Assembly (NCBI RefSeq): GCF_050717515.1
Contig: NZ_JBOITL010000007.1
Span: 124,001-188,000, forward strand
Origin: Clostridium_AD sp050717515
GTDB lineage: Bacteria > Bacillota > Clostridia > Clostridiales > Clostridiaceae
Reading direction: 5' to 3'
Length of the DNA stretch: 64,000 nt
Numbering within the stretch: the stretch's first letter is position 1; each line of letters starts with the position of its first letter. Shown here piece by piece: positions 1 through 8,913 of this stretch. The position numbers were made by a program, and so were the translations under genes. The notes below the pieces were generated by a model. That model did no database searches. It was not told where the DNA came from and saw only the letters and a list, made by a program, of their open reading frames with translations.

Positions 1-1106
1 TTCTCAATTATATTATCTTGAACACTCTCAAATCTCACATTATTTGCTAACTGGACCTTAGCACTTAATCCATCGGTGGCTTTAGTAAATAGTCTCACAT
101 TTCCGCTTATTTTTTCTTTATTTATATAAAATCTTACAATGTCTCCATCACTTGAAAACATCTTTGAATATTGCACCTCAACCTGCTCCCAAAGCTGTAT
201 GTAAATTTCCTTTAGTAAATCTAAAATCTTGTCTTCCATATTATCATAGCTATAAAGCCTTGCAAGAAACTGGGTTGCTTCATTAACAATTTTACTAACA
301 TCATTTAATAAATATTCTTGTTTTAATGAGTTTCTAACTTTATCTTCTAAGTTGTGAGCTTCGTCTAACACTATTAATTTTGCTTCTTTAGATAATAAAG
401 GGTTTAATCCTTTATTTTTTTTCTGTAAATCTACAGCTAATAAATCATGGTTACATAGAATAATTCCCTTAGTCTCTAACATCGACCTTCTTTTTTTAGA
501 ATAGTAGCAATCAAATCCGTATTTACATTCCCTGGACCGACATGCAGTTACATTAAGTTTTTTCCACAAACTATCTTTAATCTGGTTGGGGAGGGTTGTC
601 CTATCTCCATTATTCGTATTTACTAACCAACCCTCCAACCAAGGATATATTTTTGAAATTTTAGTATTATAATTTAGATAGTCAAAAGCCCTATCTAAAC
701 AGATAAAATGCGACATTCCTTTTGCAAGTATAACCTCTGGATAAATACTTATTATACTTGATAGTTTGTCAATATCTTTTATTAGCTGTTCCTGTAGTAA
801 AATAGTAGAAGTCGAAATAATTACAGGACTATTTGTTAACCTATTGTAATATATCAATGGAGCTAAATAAGCATAAGATTTGCCTATGCCGACACCTGCT
901 TCTATTATTATATGGCGATTATCTCTTATAGCTTCGGATATATCATATGCCATATCTTCTTGGCCTTCCCTTAATTCATAGCCTAACATGGGTAGTTTTT
1001 TATCAAACAAATCCCAGACCTTTTGGGTTATTCCTTCGTCAAAATCAAGTTGTTCAATAATATCAATAGGCTTATTTATATCTAAAATGTAATCCGTAAA
1101 ATTCAT
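1..1106 (-). CDS. DinG/XPD-family ATP-dependent DNA helicase, N-terminal 368 codons (cut by window edge)
   Basis: The reading frame starts at the ATG complementary to 1104-1106 and runs off the left edge, so only the N-terminal half is visible. Translation shows a Walker A motif AGVGIGKS at about residues 70-77, a DEAH box at about 248-251, and several cysteines between about residues 137 and 203, including a cluster around 189-200, where DinG/XPD proteins hold an Fe-S cluster. These mark a superfamily 2 Rad3/DinG-type 5'-3' helicase. It is divergently transcribed from the gene at 1313. Whether it is host DNA or cargo of the adjacent element cannot be decided here. Family assignment is firm; the exact subfamily is not. 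Confidence 0.85.
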   Translation of the reverse strand, partial: MNFTDYILDINKPIDIIEQLDFDEGITQKVWDLFDKKLPMLGYELREGQEDMAYDISEAIRDNRHIIIEAGVGIGKSYAYLAPLIYYNRLTNSPVIISTSTILLQEQLIKDIDKLSSIISIYPEVILAKGMSHFICLDRAFDYLNYNTKISKIYPWLEGWLVNTNNGDRTTLPNQIKDSLWKKLNVTACRSRECKYGFDCYYSKKRRSMLETKGIILCNHDLLAVDLQKKNKGLNPLLSKEAKLIVLDEAHNLEDKVRNSLKQEYLLNDVSKIVNEATQFLARLYSYDNMEDKILDLLKEIYIQLWEQVEVQYSKMFSSDGDIVRFYINKEKISGNVRLFTKATDGLSAKVQLANNVRFESVQDNIIE

Positions 1107-1222
1107 ATAATTTATAAACACCTTCCTAATAAAGTTTATAGCTGAACCATATAACATTATTATACCATTTATCCATATAATCTCTAATCAATTTGTAAAA
1201 TTTCTTTAGTTATTAGGTTATA

Positions 1223-1251
1223 TTACAATATGTGTTAAAATTTGATATAAT
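1223..1251 (+). promoter_or_regulatory. Sigma-A type promoter for the gene at 1313
   Basis: TTACAA (1223-1228) and TATAAT (1246-1251) are separated by 17 bases, and a strong AAGGAGG ribosome binding site follows before the ATG at 1313. Confidence 0.6.
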
Positions 1252-1312
1252 CTTATAAGAGCTATTTTTATAATGGCAAATCAAAAATAATAATTTTAAG
1301 GAGGAATCATAT

Positions 1313-1948
1313 ATGAAAGATGTATTTTCTTATAACATATCTATTCATAAAAATGCCTATTTGAATTGGAGAACTGAAAAGCATTCACATATTGATAATA
1401 TGATAACTATTGCAGAAGGATTTATGAAATCTTCAATACTATTAACTGAACAGTCATTGAATGATAACAGAGATAAGAAAGCCGATATTATTATTTTCCC
1501 AATATTGTTTAACGCTAATCATGGAATAGAGCTATACTTGAAAGCAATTACCTGGTCATTAAATGTTTTATTAGAAAACGATGTTAAAATTGAGGGAAAC
1601 CATGACATAAAGCAGATATTCACCATTGTATGCTCATTAGTAAATAAATTTGAAAAAGAAAAAGAAAACAGAGATGAATTTAAAAAAATAACCATGAATT
1701 TAAAGGAATATCTTGATGAATTATATAAAAAAATCGAACCCAAATCATGTGGAAAACATAAAGACAATATGGACTTTTCAAGATACCCTTTTAGCCAGAA
1801 GTATATTAATCATTTTTATATAGACGAATTAGATAATGTAGTAATTGATTTGGAAAACTTCTTAGAGAGATTTAAAGAGATTAGTGATACTTTGAACATG
1901 ATAGCAAATCACTATTTATATGATTATCCCAAAACTGATGAGGATTAA
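1313..1948 (+). CDS. Hypothetical protein, possibly HEPN-like helical
   Basis: The 211-residue product has no family I can name with certainty. It is predicted mostly helical, with no signal peptide or membrane segment. The segment FNANHGIELYLKAI near residues 66-79 resembles the helix found in HEPN-type proteins (a His followed by an amphipathic IELxLKA helix), many of which are RNases or partners in toxin-antitoxin and defence systems. I do not see a clear RX4-6H catalytic motif, so nuclease activity is not claimed. An AAGGAGGAAT site and a good promoter upstream support expression. It is divergent from the DinG-like gene. HEPN relationship is inference only. Confidence 0.7.
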   Translation: MKDVFSYNISIHKNAYLNWRTEKHSHIDNMITIAEGFMKSSILLTEQSLNDNRDKKADIIIFPILFNANHGIELYLKAITWSLNVLLENDVKIEGNHDIKQIFTIVCSLVNKFEKEKENRDEFKKITMNLKEYLDELYKKIEPKSCGKHKDNMDFSRYPFSQKYINHFYIDELDNVVIDLENFLERFKEISDTLNMIANHYLYDYPKTDED

Positions 1949-2317
1949 TAATCCTCAAATATAGCTATGCATATATGGATATAAATAAATGGCACATTCT
2001 CTTATATTCTATATACGATAGATAACGGTTGATAACAGGAAGTGGTCACCCTAAAATGTACTTGTGATATGTTATCCATATTAAGTTTTCAGAATATTAA
2101 TATGAATTTCAAATATTTAACACAAAGAAAACAATTTTAGTTTCAATGAGGCAATTCAATTTTTATGTTAAATAAGTTAAATAATACTGTATCTTCAATT
2201 GTGTATGACCATCAACCGATTATTACCGTATATAATATTTTTTAGCTTAATGTATAAATATTATGAATTATGATATAATTATAGGGATAAACTTAAATTA
2301 AATAGGAGGGGACCCAT
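1949..2317. other. 369-base intergenic stretch before the small leader ORF
   Basis: No gene with a start codon and ribosome binding site was seen on either strand. The last 50 bases hold a TATAAT at 2274-2279 with a poor -35 (TGTATA at 2251-2256), probably the promoter for the small ORF at 2318. Confidence 0.4.
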
Positions 2318-2389
2318 ATGTATTGGCATAAAATATTTAATGAGTTAAAACGTAAATATAAAAAATTCAACTTTTTGAAGTTGGTGTAG
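2318..2389 (+). CDS. 23-residue basic peptide, possible leader peptide
   Basis: A strong AGGAGGGG site lies just upstream of an ATG that opens 23 codons, giving a Lys/Phe-rich basic peptide that begins MYWHKIFNEL and ends in KLV. The stop codon TAG (2387-2389) is part of the 5' arm of a large terminator hairpin (2378-2434), upstream of the gene at 2472. That arrangement is typical of leader-peptide attenuation: a ribosome at the stop codon would cover the arm and favour read-through. A free-standing small toxin is the alternative. Function is inference; the ORF, its binding site and the overlap with the hairpin are visible. Confidence 0.5.
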   Translation: MYWHKIFNELKRKYKKFNFLKLV

Positions 2390-2434
2390 TGTTAGTCAAA
2401 TATCTATTGACTATAATCTACACCAACTTTTTTT
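2378..2434 (+). terminator. Large intrinsic terminator / attenuator hairpin
   Basis: AAGTTGGTGTAG (2378-2389) pairs with CTACACCAACTT (2418-2429); inside it TAGTCAA (2393-2399) pairs with TTGACTA (2407-2413) around a 7-base loop. A run of seven T (2428-2434) follows. It separates the 23-codon ORF from the gene at 2472. Confidence 0.8.
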
Positions 2435-2471
2435 ATTGTCTATTTTGTTAAAAAAGGAGATGTACTTTTAC

Positions 2472-3245
2472 ATGGAAACACTTTACTGCCAATGCTTTTG
2501 TGATTTCTTTGAAAACATATATTATACCAGTTATTTAGTTTATAGAGCCAAAGAAATTTTTATATTAGAGAAAATTAAAAGATTTGAGGCAACCAATGAG
2601 TATGAAGCATTAATTAAATTAGTAAATAGAATTATATTGAAGCTTGAAGCAGAATACACAAGCTGTTTAGCAGATAAAAATGTAGTCTTTATTATTAATA
2701 ATAAAGAGCTGATTAACGACTTAACATCAGGTATCAAAAGGGCAAATTTAGATTGTTCTATAAATGGTTTATATAAGCAGATTGCTGATAGAGTAAAAAA
2801 TATGAGTTTTACCTTTCGTGAGGATTTTGATGAACAATTATTGCAGGGTACAGTTGTAGGAGATTATAGTAAGTTTTATAAATTGATAATTAAGTTATAT
2901 TTAATTATTAGGAAATCCCAGGGGATGAATGAGGAATATTATAAAAGTCTTTCTAAGCACAATATGGCCATCCAAGATATTTTACATTTCATCGAATTTA
3001 CCGAACTTGTTATTGATAAAAAGATTGAGTATGTGGATACCCTAAAAAAAATCAGAAAAGAACGGAGAGAACTAAAGTATGAGATAGAGGTCTTAGGATA
3101 CTTTTCTCCCCCACTTGGCTATTTACTCAATACTTTAGATACGTTCTTTAATTTGCAAGAATGTCAAAACCATCGTGAACCATTAAAGCATAAACAGATG
3201 TTTTCTACCAAGGAGGCGAGGAAAAAGCTACTAAGTTCTTTATAA
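2472..3245 (+). CDS. Hypothetical protein downstream of an attenuator
   Basis: The 257-residue product is not one I recognise. It is rich in Lys, Glu and Ile, largely helical, has a coiled-coil-like stretch around KKIRKERRELKYEIEVL, and lacks a signal peptide. In-frame starts exist at TTG 2436, ATG 2460 and ATG 2472; the AAGGAG at 2454-2459 touches ATG 2460 directly but is 12 bases from ATG 2472, so 2472 is preferred. It is followed after 22 bases by a second unknown gene at 3268 and preceded by the leader ORF and terminator, so the two genes may form an attenuated operon. Confidence 0.65.
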   Translation: METLYCQCFCDFFENIYYTSYLVYRAKEIFILEKIKRFEATNEYEALIKLVNRIILKLEAEYTSCLADKNVVFIINNKELINDLTSGIKRANLDCSINGLYKQIADRVKNMSFTFREDFDEQLLQGTVVGDYSKFYKLIIKLYLIIRKSQGMNEEYYKSLSKHNMAIQDILHFIEFTELVIDKKIEYVDTLKKIRKERRELKYEIEVLGYFSPPLGYLLNTLDTFFNLQECQNHREPLKHKQMFSTKEARKKLLSSL

Positions 3246-3267
3246 AGAGTTAGTAAAAGCTTGAATT

Positions 3268-3636
3268 ATGGAAGTTTTAAAAGTATTAAATAAGTTAGAA
3301 ATATTGTTTCAGGAGTTAGAAATTCAATATAATGATTATTTAAAAAGAGGTACTACCATAGATGACCTGATAAAGAAACTTCTCATGGTAATCGAAAATG
3401 ATAACTTTAATTCTGCGGAAGCCTATAACTACTGCAAAATCTTAAAGGAATTATTAATAAAAAAACGAAAAATAGATGACCTGAAATTTAAATATGAAAA
3501 AATATTAAGTATTTACACAAGCAAAATAATTAGGACTAATATAGATAGGAAAATGAATGATATTAGAAGCAAAAAGTATACATCAAGATTTTTTCATAAT
3601 GAAGAAGAAATAAGTAAATATCTAAATGAAAGTTAA
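3268..3636 (+). CDS. Hypothetical coiled-coil protein
   Basis: This 122-residue, Lys/Glu/Ile-rich product is predicted almost entirely helical and carries heptad-like spacing near its N terminus (LNKLEILFQELEIQ). I recognise no domain. It starts 22 bases after the gene at 2472 and has only a weak purine stretch as ribosome binding site, so translation may depend on the upstream gene. No terminator is obvious directly after it; an A/C-rich repeat tract follows at 3745. Confidence 0.5.
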   Translation: MEVLKVLNKLEILFQELEIQYNDYLKRGTTIDDLIKKLLMVIENDNFNSAEAYNYCKILKELLIKKRKIDDLKFKYEKILSIYTSKIIRTNIDRKMNDIRSKKYTSRFFHNEEEISKYLNES

Positions 3637-3744
3637 TTAATAAAATACTATTGGATAAACAAGTCAAAAAAATATTTCCTGTTTCCATCTATATAAAAAC
3701 ACCTAAATCTATTTTGCACACTCTTTAAATATAACCTATATTAA

Positions 3745-3804
3745 CATTACAAAACTAATACAAAATCAATACAAAATCAATACAAATAATACAAAATGAA
3801 TACA
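3745..3804 (+). repeat. Tandem AATACAAAA-type repeats
   Basis: Five imperfect direct repeats of a roughly 11-base unit (AATACAAAATC and variants) run together just upstream of the ribosome binding site of the gene at 3822. No coding frame explains the pattern. It could be a binding array, an unstructured 5' leader, or slippage-prone filler. Confidence 0.6.
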
Positions 3805-3821
3805 GACGTAAGGAGGCTCAT

Positions 3822-4085
3822 ATGAAAAATCCTGATTATATTAAGTATCCTCCGACAACAAAAATACTAATTGAGGAGATTAAGAGAGCTTGTGATGATT
3901 ATGTTGCCCGTAGAATTAATGAGAATGAATTGAAAAGTATTATATGGTCATGGGCTGATAATGTTGGTGAGAAAATGTTCAATGGCTCGTGCGAATTTAA
4001 CCCTACTATTATTCAAAGGGTAGGCACTAAAAGGCTTACTCTTGTAAACCACATGCTTAATGGACACCAGTACAGGTTCATTTAG
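3822..4085 (+). CDS. Small conserved clostridial protein (TIGR04540-like)
   Basis: The 87-residue product has a pattern I associate with the TIGR04540 family of clostridial hypothetical proteins: an N-terminal helix with IKRACDDYVARRI, a central LKSIIWSWADNVGEKMF segment and a C-terminal KRLTLVNHML. Function of the family is unknown. A very strong AAGGAGG site precedes the ATG, and a tandem repeat tract lies just upstream. An intrinsic terminator follows at 4148. It appears monocistronic. The family call is from memory of the pattern, not a search. Confidence 0.7.
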   Translation: MKNPDYIKYPPTTKILIEEIKRACDDYVARRINENELKSIIWSWADNVGEKMFNGSCEFNPTIIQRVGTKRLTLVNHMLNGHQYRFI

Positions 4086-4147
4086 TTATAATGACATATT
4101 AATCTATTTGGAAAATTAGAATAAGCTATATAACATCACCATTAGAG

Positions 4148-4183
4148 GCATAAACGCTTAAATCCAGGCATTTATGCTTTTTT
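4148..4183 (+). terminator. Intrinsic terminator after the TIGR04540-like gene
   Basis: GCATAAA (4148-4154) pairs with TTTATGC (4171-4177) and is followed by a T run. Confidence 0.55.
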
Positions 4184-4401
4184 CAATGCAATCATAATAA
4201 CGTCATTAATTAATTTTTATATTCAGAAATGTTATTCTATAAGTTAAGATAATTAAATATTAAAAAATAATTCATTTTAATTTATTTTAGCTTATCATTT
4301 AATAATCATATTAAATTTAATTATCATTTTTGAAGGTAATCATTATTGATTAACATAGTTATACCAATGGTTCAACAAATCAAAATTAAATAAGAAACCA
4401 C

Positions 4402-4435
4402 AAAAGGAGAAGTTCAAAAATAGCTTCTCCTTTTT
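4402..4435. terminator. Probable bidirectional terminator
   Basis: AAAAGGAGAAG and CTTCTCCTTTTT form an 11-base stem around a short loop. It can end transcripts from the left and the minus-strand transcripts from 4552-5618. Confidence 0.6.
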
Positions 4436-4551
4436 AAATTATTAATATTTAATGAAAAGAACTCCGTATATAGTAAAAATACAATATACTATTTTAATTT
4501 ATTCAACGGTCCAATTGTTCACCTTTATAGGCAAACAACCAGGATACTATA

Positions 4552-4644
4552 TTAATATAAATCTAATAAAATAAGATTCATAATTAATATAAAAATCAAT
4601 CCTGTTGCTACTATTTTTAAAAACAAATGTTTAGATTTGCTCAT
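4552..4644 (-). CDS. 30-residue single-span membrane peptide
   Basis: An ATG at 4642-4644 (complement) is preceded by a good GGAAGGAG site and opens 30 codons plus TAA. The peptide starts with a basic segment MSKSKH and continues as one hydrophobic helix (LIFILIMNLILLDLY at the end). Such peptides are typical of type I toxin-like or small stress/membrane regulators. It is downstream of, and co-directional with, the gene at 4806, separated by about 160 bases. No antisense RNA could be identified by eye. Coding status rests on the ribosome binding site and the coherent membrane-helix composition. Confidence 0.45.
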   Translation of the reverse strand: MSKSKHLFLKIVATGLIFILIMNLILLDLY

Positions 4645-4805
4645 AGCAATGGACTCCTTCCATCAATATTCAATTTTTAAATACTAATTATTTATTTTTT
4701 GATACATTATGCTTTTAAATGGCATAACATTGATGGTTATTGTACCTTTAAACCTATAAAATTACAATGAAAATAAATAATAACTAAATCTCTTTTTCAA
4801 TATAA

Positions 4806-5618
4806 TTATTTTAAAATCACGTATCTTTCACTTATTTTACCGCTAATAAAAATGACTTTATCTATATAGTTCTTTCTTTCTTCACTTTTAGATATTCTGC
4901 AATCTTCATAAAATAAATTATTTAAAGATTTATCTGGTTTGAAATATATTTTTTCTTTAACATAAGTTGCTATAAATTTATCAGTATTATCCCTTCTTCT
5001 TGTAAATGATTTTATATTCTTTGAATAATCAATTGAATACAATAATTCAAATGCAATTTGTCGAATACAAGCGTAAACGGGACTATTATAAAGTGGTTTT
5101 TTTTCATTATTTACTAACAAGTATCCTGATAATGAGTTATTCTTGGTTAGATTTGTATATGCTTCATTTAAATTCTTATCAATATGGGCCCCTCCATCTT
5201 TATTAGCCACATACAATACAATATCCTTTCTACTGAATACATTTATTTTATCATCTAAAATTATTTCATTCCACCAGTCTTCAAATACTAAACATATTCC
5301 TTGTATTTTATTGTCACTTAAACAATGAGGAAGGTATATTCCAATACTTGATGTTGCTAATAATCCTTCATAACTCAGCATGTTCGCAGGTATATATGGC
5401 AATGCAGTAGAAAGAAAAAGCATGTGTGTTTTCATATCAAGATGTTTAAACAAAGATGTTGAGTTATCTGTGTCATGTAATAAAATTCTAATAGTTGTAG
5501 CAATTCTCTGACCTTCATCTTCAAATCCTGAATCATATGAACTAATTGAATTTTTCAAAAAAAATATTTGAGAGCTTAAATGTTTACGCATATCATTTAT
5601 ATTCTTAACATAATTCAT
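4806..5618 (-). CDS. Hypothetical protein (270 residues)
   Basis: A strong AAAGGAG site precedes the ATG. The N-terminal part contains EGQRIATTIRILLHDT followed by STSLFKHLDM, and a later segment reads ANKDGGAHIDKNLNEAY; I associate this combination with an uncharacterised family spread among many bacteria but cannot name it. No signal peptide or membrane segment is visible. The gene lies alone between AT-rich intergenic regions, with a small membrane peptide gene downstream. Its presence beside helicase and nuclease genes would fit accessory cargo. No function is claimed. Confidence 0.7.
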   Translation of the reverse strand: MNYVKNINDMRKHLSSQIFFLKNSISSYDSGFEDEGQRIATTIRILLHDTDNSTSLFKHLDMKTHMLFLSTALPYIPANMLSYEGLLATSSIGIYLPHCLSDNKIQGICLVFEDWWNEIILDDKINVFSRKDIVLYVANKDGGAHIDKNLNEAYTNLTKNNSLSGYLLVNNEKKPLYNSPVYACIRQIAFELLYSIDYSKNIKSFTRRRDNTDKFIATYVKEKIYFKPDKSLNNLFYEDCRISKSEERKNYIDKVIFISGKISERYVILK

Positions 5619-5780
5619 AGCTTATCTCCTTTAAATTTGCAAGAACCTATTTTGTTATTATACTTCATATATTGGAATGCCTTCCCATTAAATAGTGCTA
5701 ATCCATCATAATTAATAAAGGTGTAGTTTTAATTTATAGTAATCTTTTAGAGATGGGCGTTTAAGATGCTACTATATTAT

Positions 5781-5933
5781 TTATTTAGATAATTGTGCTG
5801 ACCAAAACTTTCCATCTTGGTCTGATAAATTCACAAAATGAGCATAATCAATCGGCTCTCCACTCTTAAAATATAAATACCCACCATTTTTACTTGATAC
5901 AGTTAAACTCAGACCTCCATATAAATGTATATT
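5781..5933 (-). pseudogene. C-terminal gene remnant without a start
   Basis: About 50 minus-strand codons with ordinary protein composition (for example NLSDQDGKFWSAQLSK at the end) stay open from an in-frame TGA at 5934-5936 to the TAA at 5781. No ATG, GTG or TTG with a ribosome binding site is available. It looks like the tail of a lost gene rather than a functional ORF. Confidence 0.35.
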
Positions 5934-6443
5934 TCATAACACTATGTTCTTCCTTACGAAACCAAATATTTATTTAATTATACTGCTTTTATGAAAAATT
6001 GGATATAAACCCAAATACTAACTTACTGTAAATTTATAAATATTTCATTTGCTTATATATTGGGAGATTCAGTGGTATTAATTGTAATTTTTATAGTATC
6101 AATAATGACTAAAAAACAATTTTAAGCGTTAAGTCTTTATCGCTTTAGTATACTTTACCTCTATTTAGTCCATGATAGCAGAATTTACTTAATTAACTAT
6201 AGAAGAAATAAAGAAGATTAAAGAGTTACAAATTAAGAAAACTAACCTTTAAATAATATTTGTTCTTTTTTGGTTGTGTAAGCACTATATTTATTCGTAT
6301 TTCGCTGATAATTTTAGACATTATATTAATTGTGTTAAAATAGAAAGATAAGAAAAATATTTAATTGTCTTAATTTTTAAAATTGCATTTAACAATGTGC
6401 TTATTAATAAATATTAAATAAAATAAACGAGGTATTAATAATA
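5934..6443. other. 510-base gene-poor stretch upstream of the UvrD-like gene
   Basis: AT-rich, with stop codons in all frames. Around 6190-6251 a short plus-strand fragment rich in Lys, Glu and Ile lacks a start and may be another remnant. A possible promoter (TTAGAC, 16 bases, TAAAAT) lies near 6313-6345. Confidence 0.35.
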
Positions 6444-8576
6444 ATGAATCAACTAAAGTTTAAAAGTTTTCTTAAAGAAAAATGTAATATTAACTTAACC
6501 AAAGAGCAGGAGCAAGTTGTTTTTACTGTTAATGGGCCTATAGCAGTAATTGCAGTACCAGGGTCAGGAAAAACGACAGCATTGATATGTAGAACCGCAA
6601 ATTTAATTTTGAATAATCAGGTTAACCCGTCAAGGATACTTGCACTAACTTTTAGCAGAGCCTCTGCTGATGATATGGAAACCAGGTTTAATAAAAATTT
6701 CAATCAAATAATTAAGCAAAAAATCAAATTTTATACAATACATAGTTTTTCATATAATGTGATTAGAAATTATGCTTCTAAACACAATATCAATTATAAA
6801 ATAATAGAGAATAATATATCTGATATTAATAAAAACAATATTTTACGTAACCTTTATAAAAAATATAATAGCGGAGATTTTACAACGGATGATAAGATAC
6901 AGGAAATTACTAATTTCATTGGTTTTTTAAAAAACATGATGATACATTCAGAAGATGTTGAAGATTTATACAGTAGTAAATTTCCATGCGGTAATTTTAT
7001 TTCTATATATAATGAATATGAGAATATTAAGAAAGAAAATTTTTATATAGATTTTGATGATATGCTTGAATTATGTTATTCAATTTTATCCACCAATTCA
7101 AAATTGTTAGAAATGTTTATAGAAAATTTCGATTATATAGAAATAGATGAAAGTCAAGATGTAAGCAAGATTCAACATGAAATAATCAAACTAATTATGG
7201 GTAAGAAATGTAACGTATGCCTTGTGGGTGACCCAGACCAGGCAATTTATTCTTGGAGGGGAGCATGTCCCGAAACATTATTGAATTTTAACAAAAGTTA
7301 TAATAGTGACGCAAAAATATTATTTATGAGCCAGAATTTTCGTAGTACAAAAAGTATTACTAATGTTGCAAATGAGTTTATTAAGATTAATAAAGCTCGA
7401 TACAACTTGGATATATTTACTAATAATGCAAAAGGAGAACAAATCACTTTAATTGATGTTGAAAACAACAATGAACAAGCAAAATTTATTGTTGATAATA
7501 TAAAAGAGGACAATAATTTAAAAGAATGTGCTGTTTTGTTTAGAAACAACATTACATCCCTAACTATTATTGATAAATTACTTAAAGCAGAAATACCATT
7601 TTATATCAAAGACCCTCCTTTTATTTTTTTTAACCATTGGATATTAAGAGATATTTTAAGCATTATAAAATTTGCATTTAATTTATCTGACATAAATACA
7701 TTCGAGAAAATATATTACAAGATTAAATCCTATTGTAAAAAAACTGAAATTATTCAATTACATTTTCAATTAAGGGATGATGAAAATATATTTGAATCTC
7801 TTTCAAGAACAAGTGTAAATGAGCATTTAAAAATAAGATACGGAGAGTTTATAAAGAAGTTTAGTAAATTGAAAGAGCTTGAACCTTCTAAGTGCATACG
7901 ATTTATAAGATTTGAGCTAAATTACGAAGAATACATCGAAAATTTTTCAAAAAAGTTTAAATATAACATAAATAATATAGACAATATTTTAAAGATGTTG
8001 GAGATACTATGTGGGAATATTAAGAGCATAAATGAATTAGAATTAGAGATTAAAACATTAAATAATAAAATCCAAAATTCAAAAAAATTCAAAGGTGAAA
8101 ATGTAGTAACATTGACAACAATTCATAGTGCAAAGGGAATGGAATTTGATAAAGTTTTTATAATGGATTTTGTAGACAATGTTATTCCTGCTCCTATAGA
8201 TAGTAATGATAAACAAGAAATATTATCTCATATTGAGGAGGAGAGACGGATAGCATATGTTGCGATAACGAGGGCTAAAAATAACGTATATATCCTTTAT
8301 CCTAAAGTAGTTAATCAACAACCTTCTATTTTCTATAATGAGATAAAAAATATTATACAGCAAAATAGAGAATTTCAAACAAATCAAATAAATAATAAAA
8401 TAATAATGCAATTAAATGAAGGTTTAAATATAAAACATAAAACATTCGGAAACGGATACATAATAAAGAAGGAGAATGATAAAATTTCAGTGCTTTTTGA
8501 GGACACAAATAAAGTTATGTGTTTGTCGAGCGAGGTATGTGTAAAAAACAATTTGATACATATACTAAATATTTAG
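6444..8576 (+). CDS. UvrD/PcrA-like superfamily 1 DNA helicase
   Basis: The 710-residue protein has a complete SF1A motif set: Walker A AVPGSGKT (about 38-45), motif II DESQD (about 235-239, where PcrA usually has DEFQD), motif III with GDPDQAIYSWRG (about 261-273), motif V near TTIHSAKGMEFD (about 558-569) and motif VI YVAITRAK (about 605). The C terminus (about 655-700) resembles the Tudor-like tail of PcrA/UvrD, with HKTFGNGYI. It should be a 3'-5' translocase acting in repair, replication restart or mobile-DNA maintenance. It stands alone, preceded by a weak GAGG site, and is not the other half of the truncated helicase at 21317. Island location suggests cargo rather than the housekeeping pcrA. 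Confidence 0.93.
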   Translation: MNQLKFKSFLKEKCNINLTKEQEQVVFTVNGPIAVIAVPGSGKTTALICRTANLILNNQVNPSRILALTFSRASADDMETRFNKNFNQIIKQKIKFYTIHSFSYNVIRNYASKHNINYKIIENNISDINKNNILRNLYKKYNSGDFTTDDKIQEITNFIGFLKNMMIHSEDVEDLYSSKFPCGNFISIYNEYENIKKENFYIDFDDMLELCYSILSTNSKLLEMFIENFDYIEIDESQDVSKIQHEIIKLIMGKKCNVCLVGDPDQAIYSWRGACPETLLNFNKSYNSDAKILFMSQNFRSTKSITNVANEFIKINKARYNLDIFTNNAKGEQITLIDVENNNEQAKFIVDNIKEDNNLKECAVLFRNNITSLTIIDKLLKAEIPFYIKDPPFIFFNHWILRDILSIIKFAFNLSDINTFEKIYYKIKSYCKKTEIIQLHFQLRDDENIFESLSRTSVNEHLKIRYGEFIKKFSKLKELEPSKCIRFIRFELNYEEYIENFSKKFKYNINNIDNILKMLEILCGNIKSINELELEIKTLNNKIQNSKKFKGENVVTLTTIHSAKGMEFDKVFIMDFVDNVIPAPIDSNDKQEILSHIEEERRIAYVAITRAKNNVYILYPKVVNQQPSIFYNEIKNIIQQNREFQTNQINNKIIMQLNEGLNIKHKTFGNGYIIKKENDKISVLFEDTNKVMCLSSEVCVKNNLIHILNI

Positions 8577-8603
8577 TTTTTGATTATTGCTTACATTTTT
8601 ATT

Positions 8604-8756
8604 TTATAATACTATATGAAAGTGTATGTTCATATAGTATTGTGCGGCCTTTGTTTTTTTTATAAAATCATCATATTTTTCATTCTCGAATTGATATTCT
8701 AATACCTTTTGAGTAAACTCATTTGCATTAAATGCTTCTTCTAAGCATTCTCGGGC
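8604..8756 (-). pseudogene. Gene remnant, C-terminal fragment
   Basis: About 50 minus-strand codons remain open between an in-frame TAA at 8757-8759 and the TAA at 8604-8606, with protein-like composition (ECLEEAFNANEFTQKVLEY and so on) but no start codon or ribosome binding site. The 3' end coincides with a hairpin. Probably debris of a lost gene. Confidence 0.35.
8608..8660 (+). terminator. Hairpin downstream of the UvrD-like gene
   Basis: AATACTATATGAA (8608-8620) and TTCATATAGTATT (8629-8641) form a perfect 13-base stem; a T run begins only about 12 bases later, so termination efficiency is uncertain. Confidence 0.45.
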
Positions 8757-8913
8757 TTAGAACCCCTCTAAGACAAATGGACCGCATGAAGTAAGGGTCA
8801 CCCATTATACCATTTGAAGGAATACAAGAAGTTATATTGAATTGTATTTAATAAAATACTTATGGTAAATAAAGTTTTGGGAATATAAAGCAGAATTTGA
8901 AAGGGGATAATTT

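Larger units (their letters stand above)
4086..4551. other. Intergenic region with two terminators
   Basis: Contains the terminators listed at 4148 and 4402 and otherwise very AT-rich sequence. I see no further gene with a usable ribosome binding site. Confidence 0.4.

Noticed and set aside
3745..3804. CRISPR array or plasmid iterons
   Set aside because: Units are about 11 bases, directly adjacent and without spacers, and no Cas or Rep gene is nearby.
6444..8576. This helicase as the missing half of the truncated helicase at 21317
   Set aside because: It is complete from Walker A to motif VI, on the opposite strand, and differs in sequence from the stub (DESQD against DEFQD).
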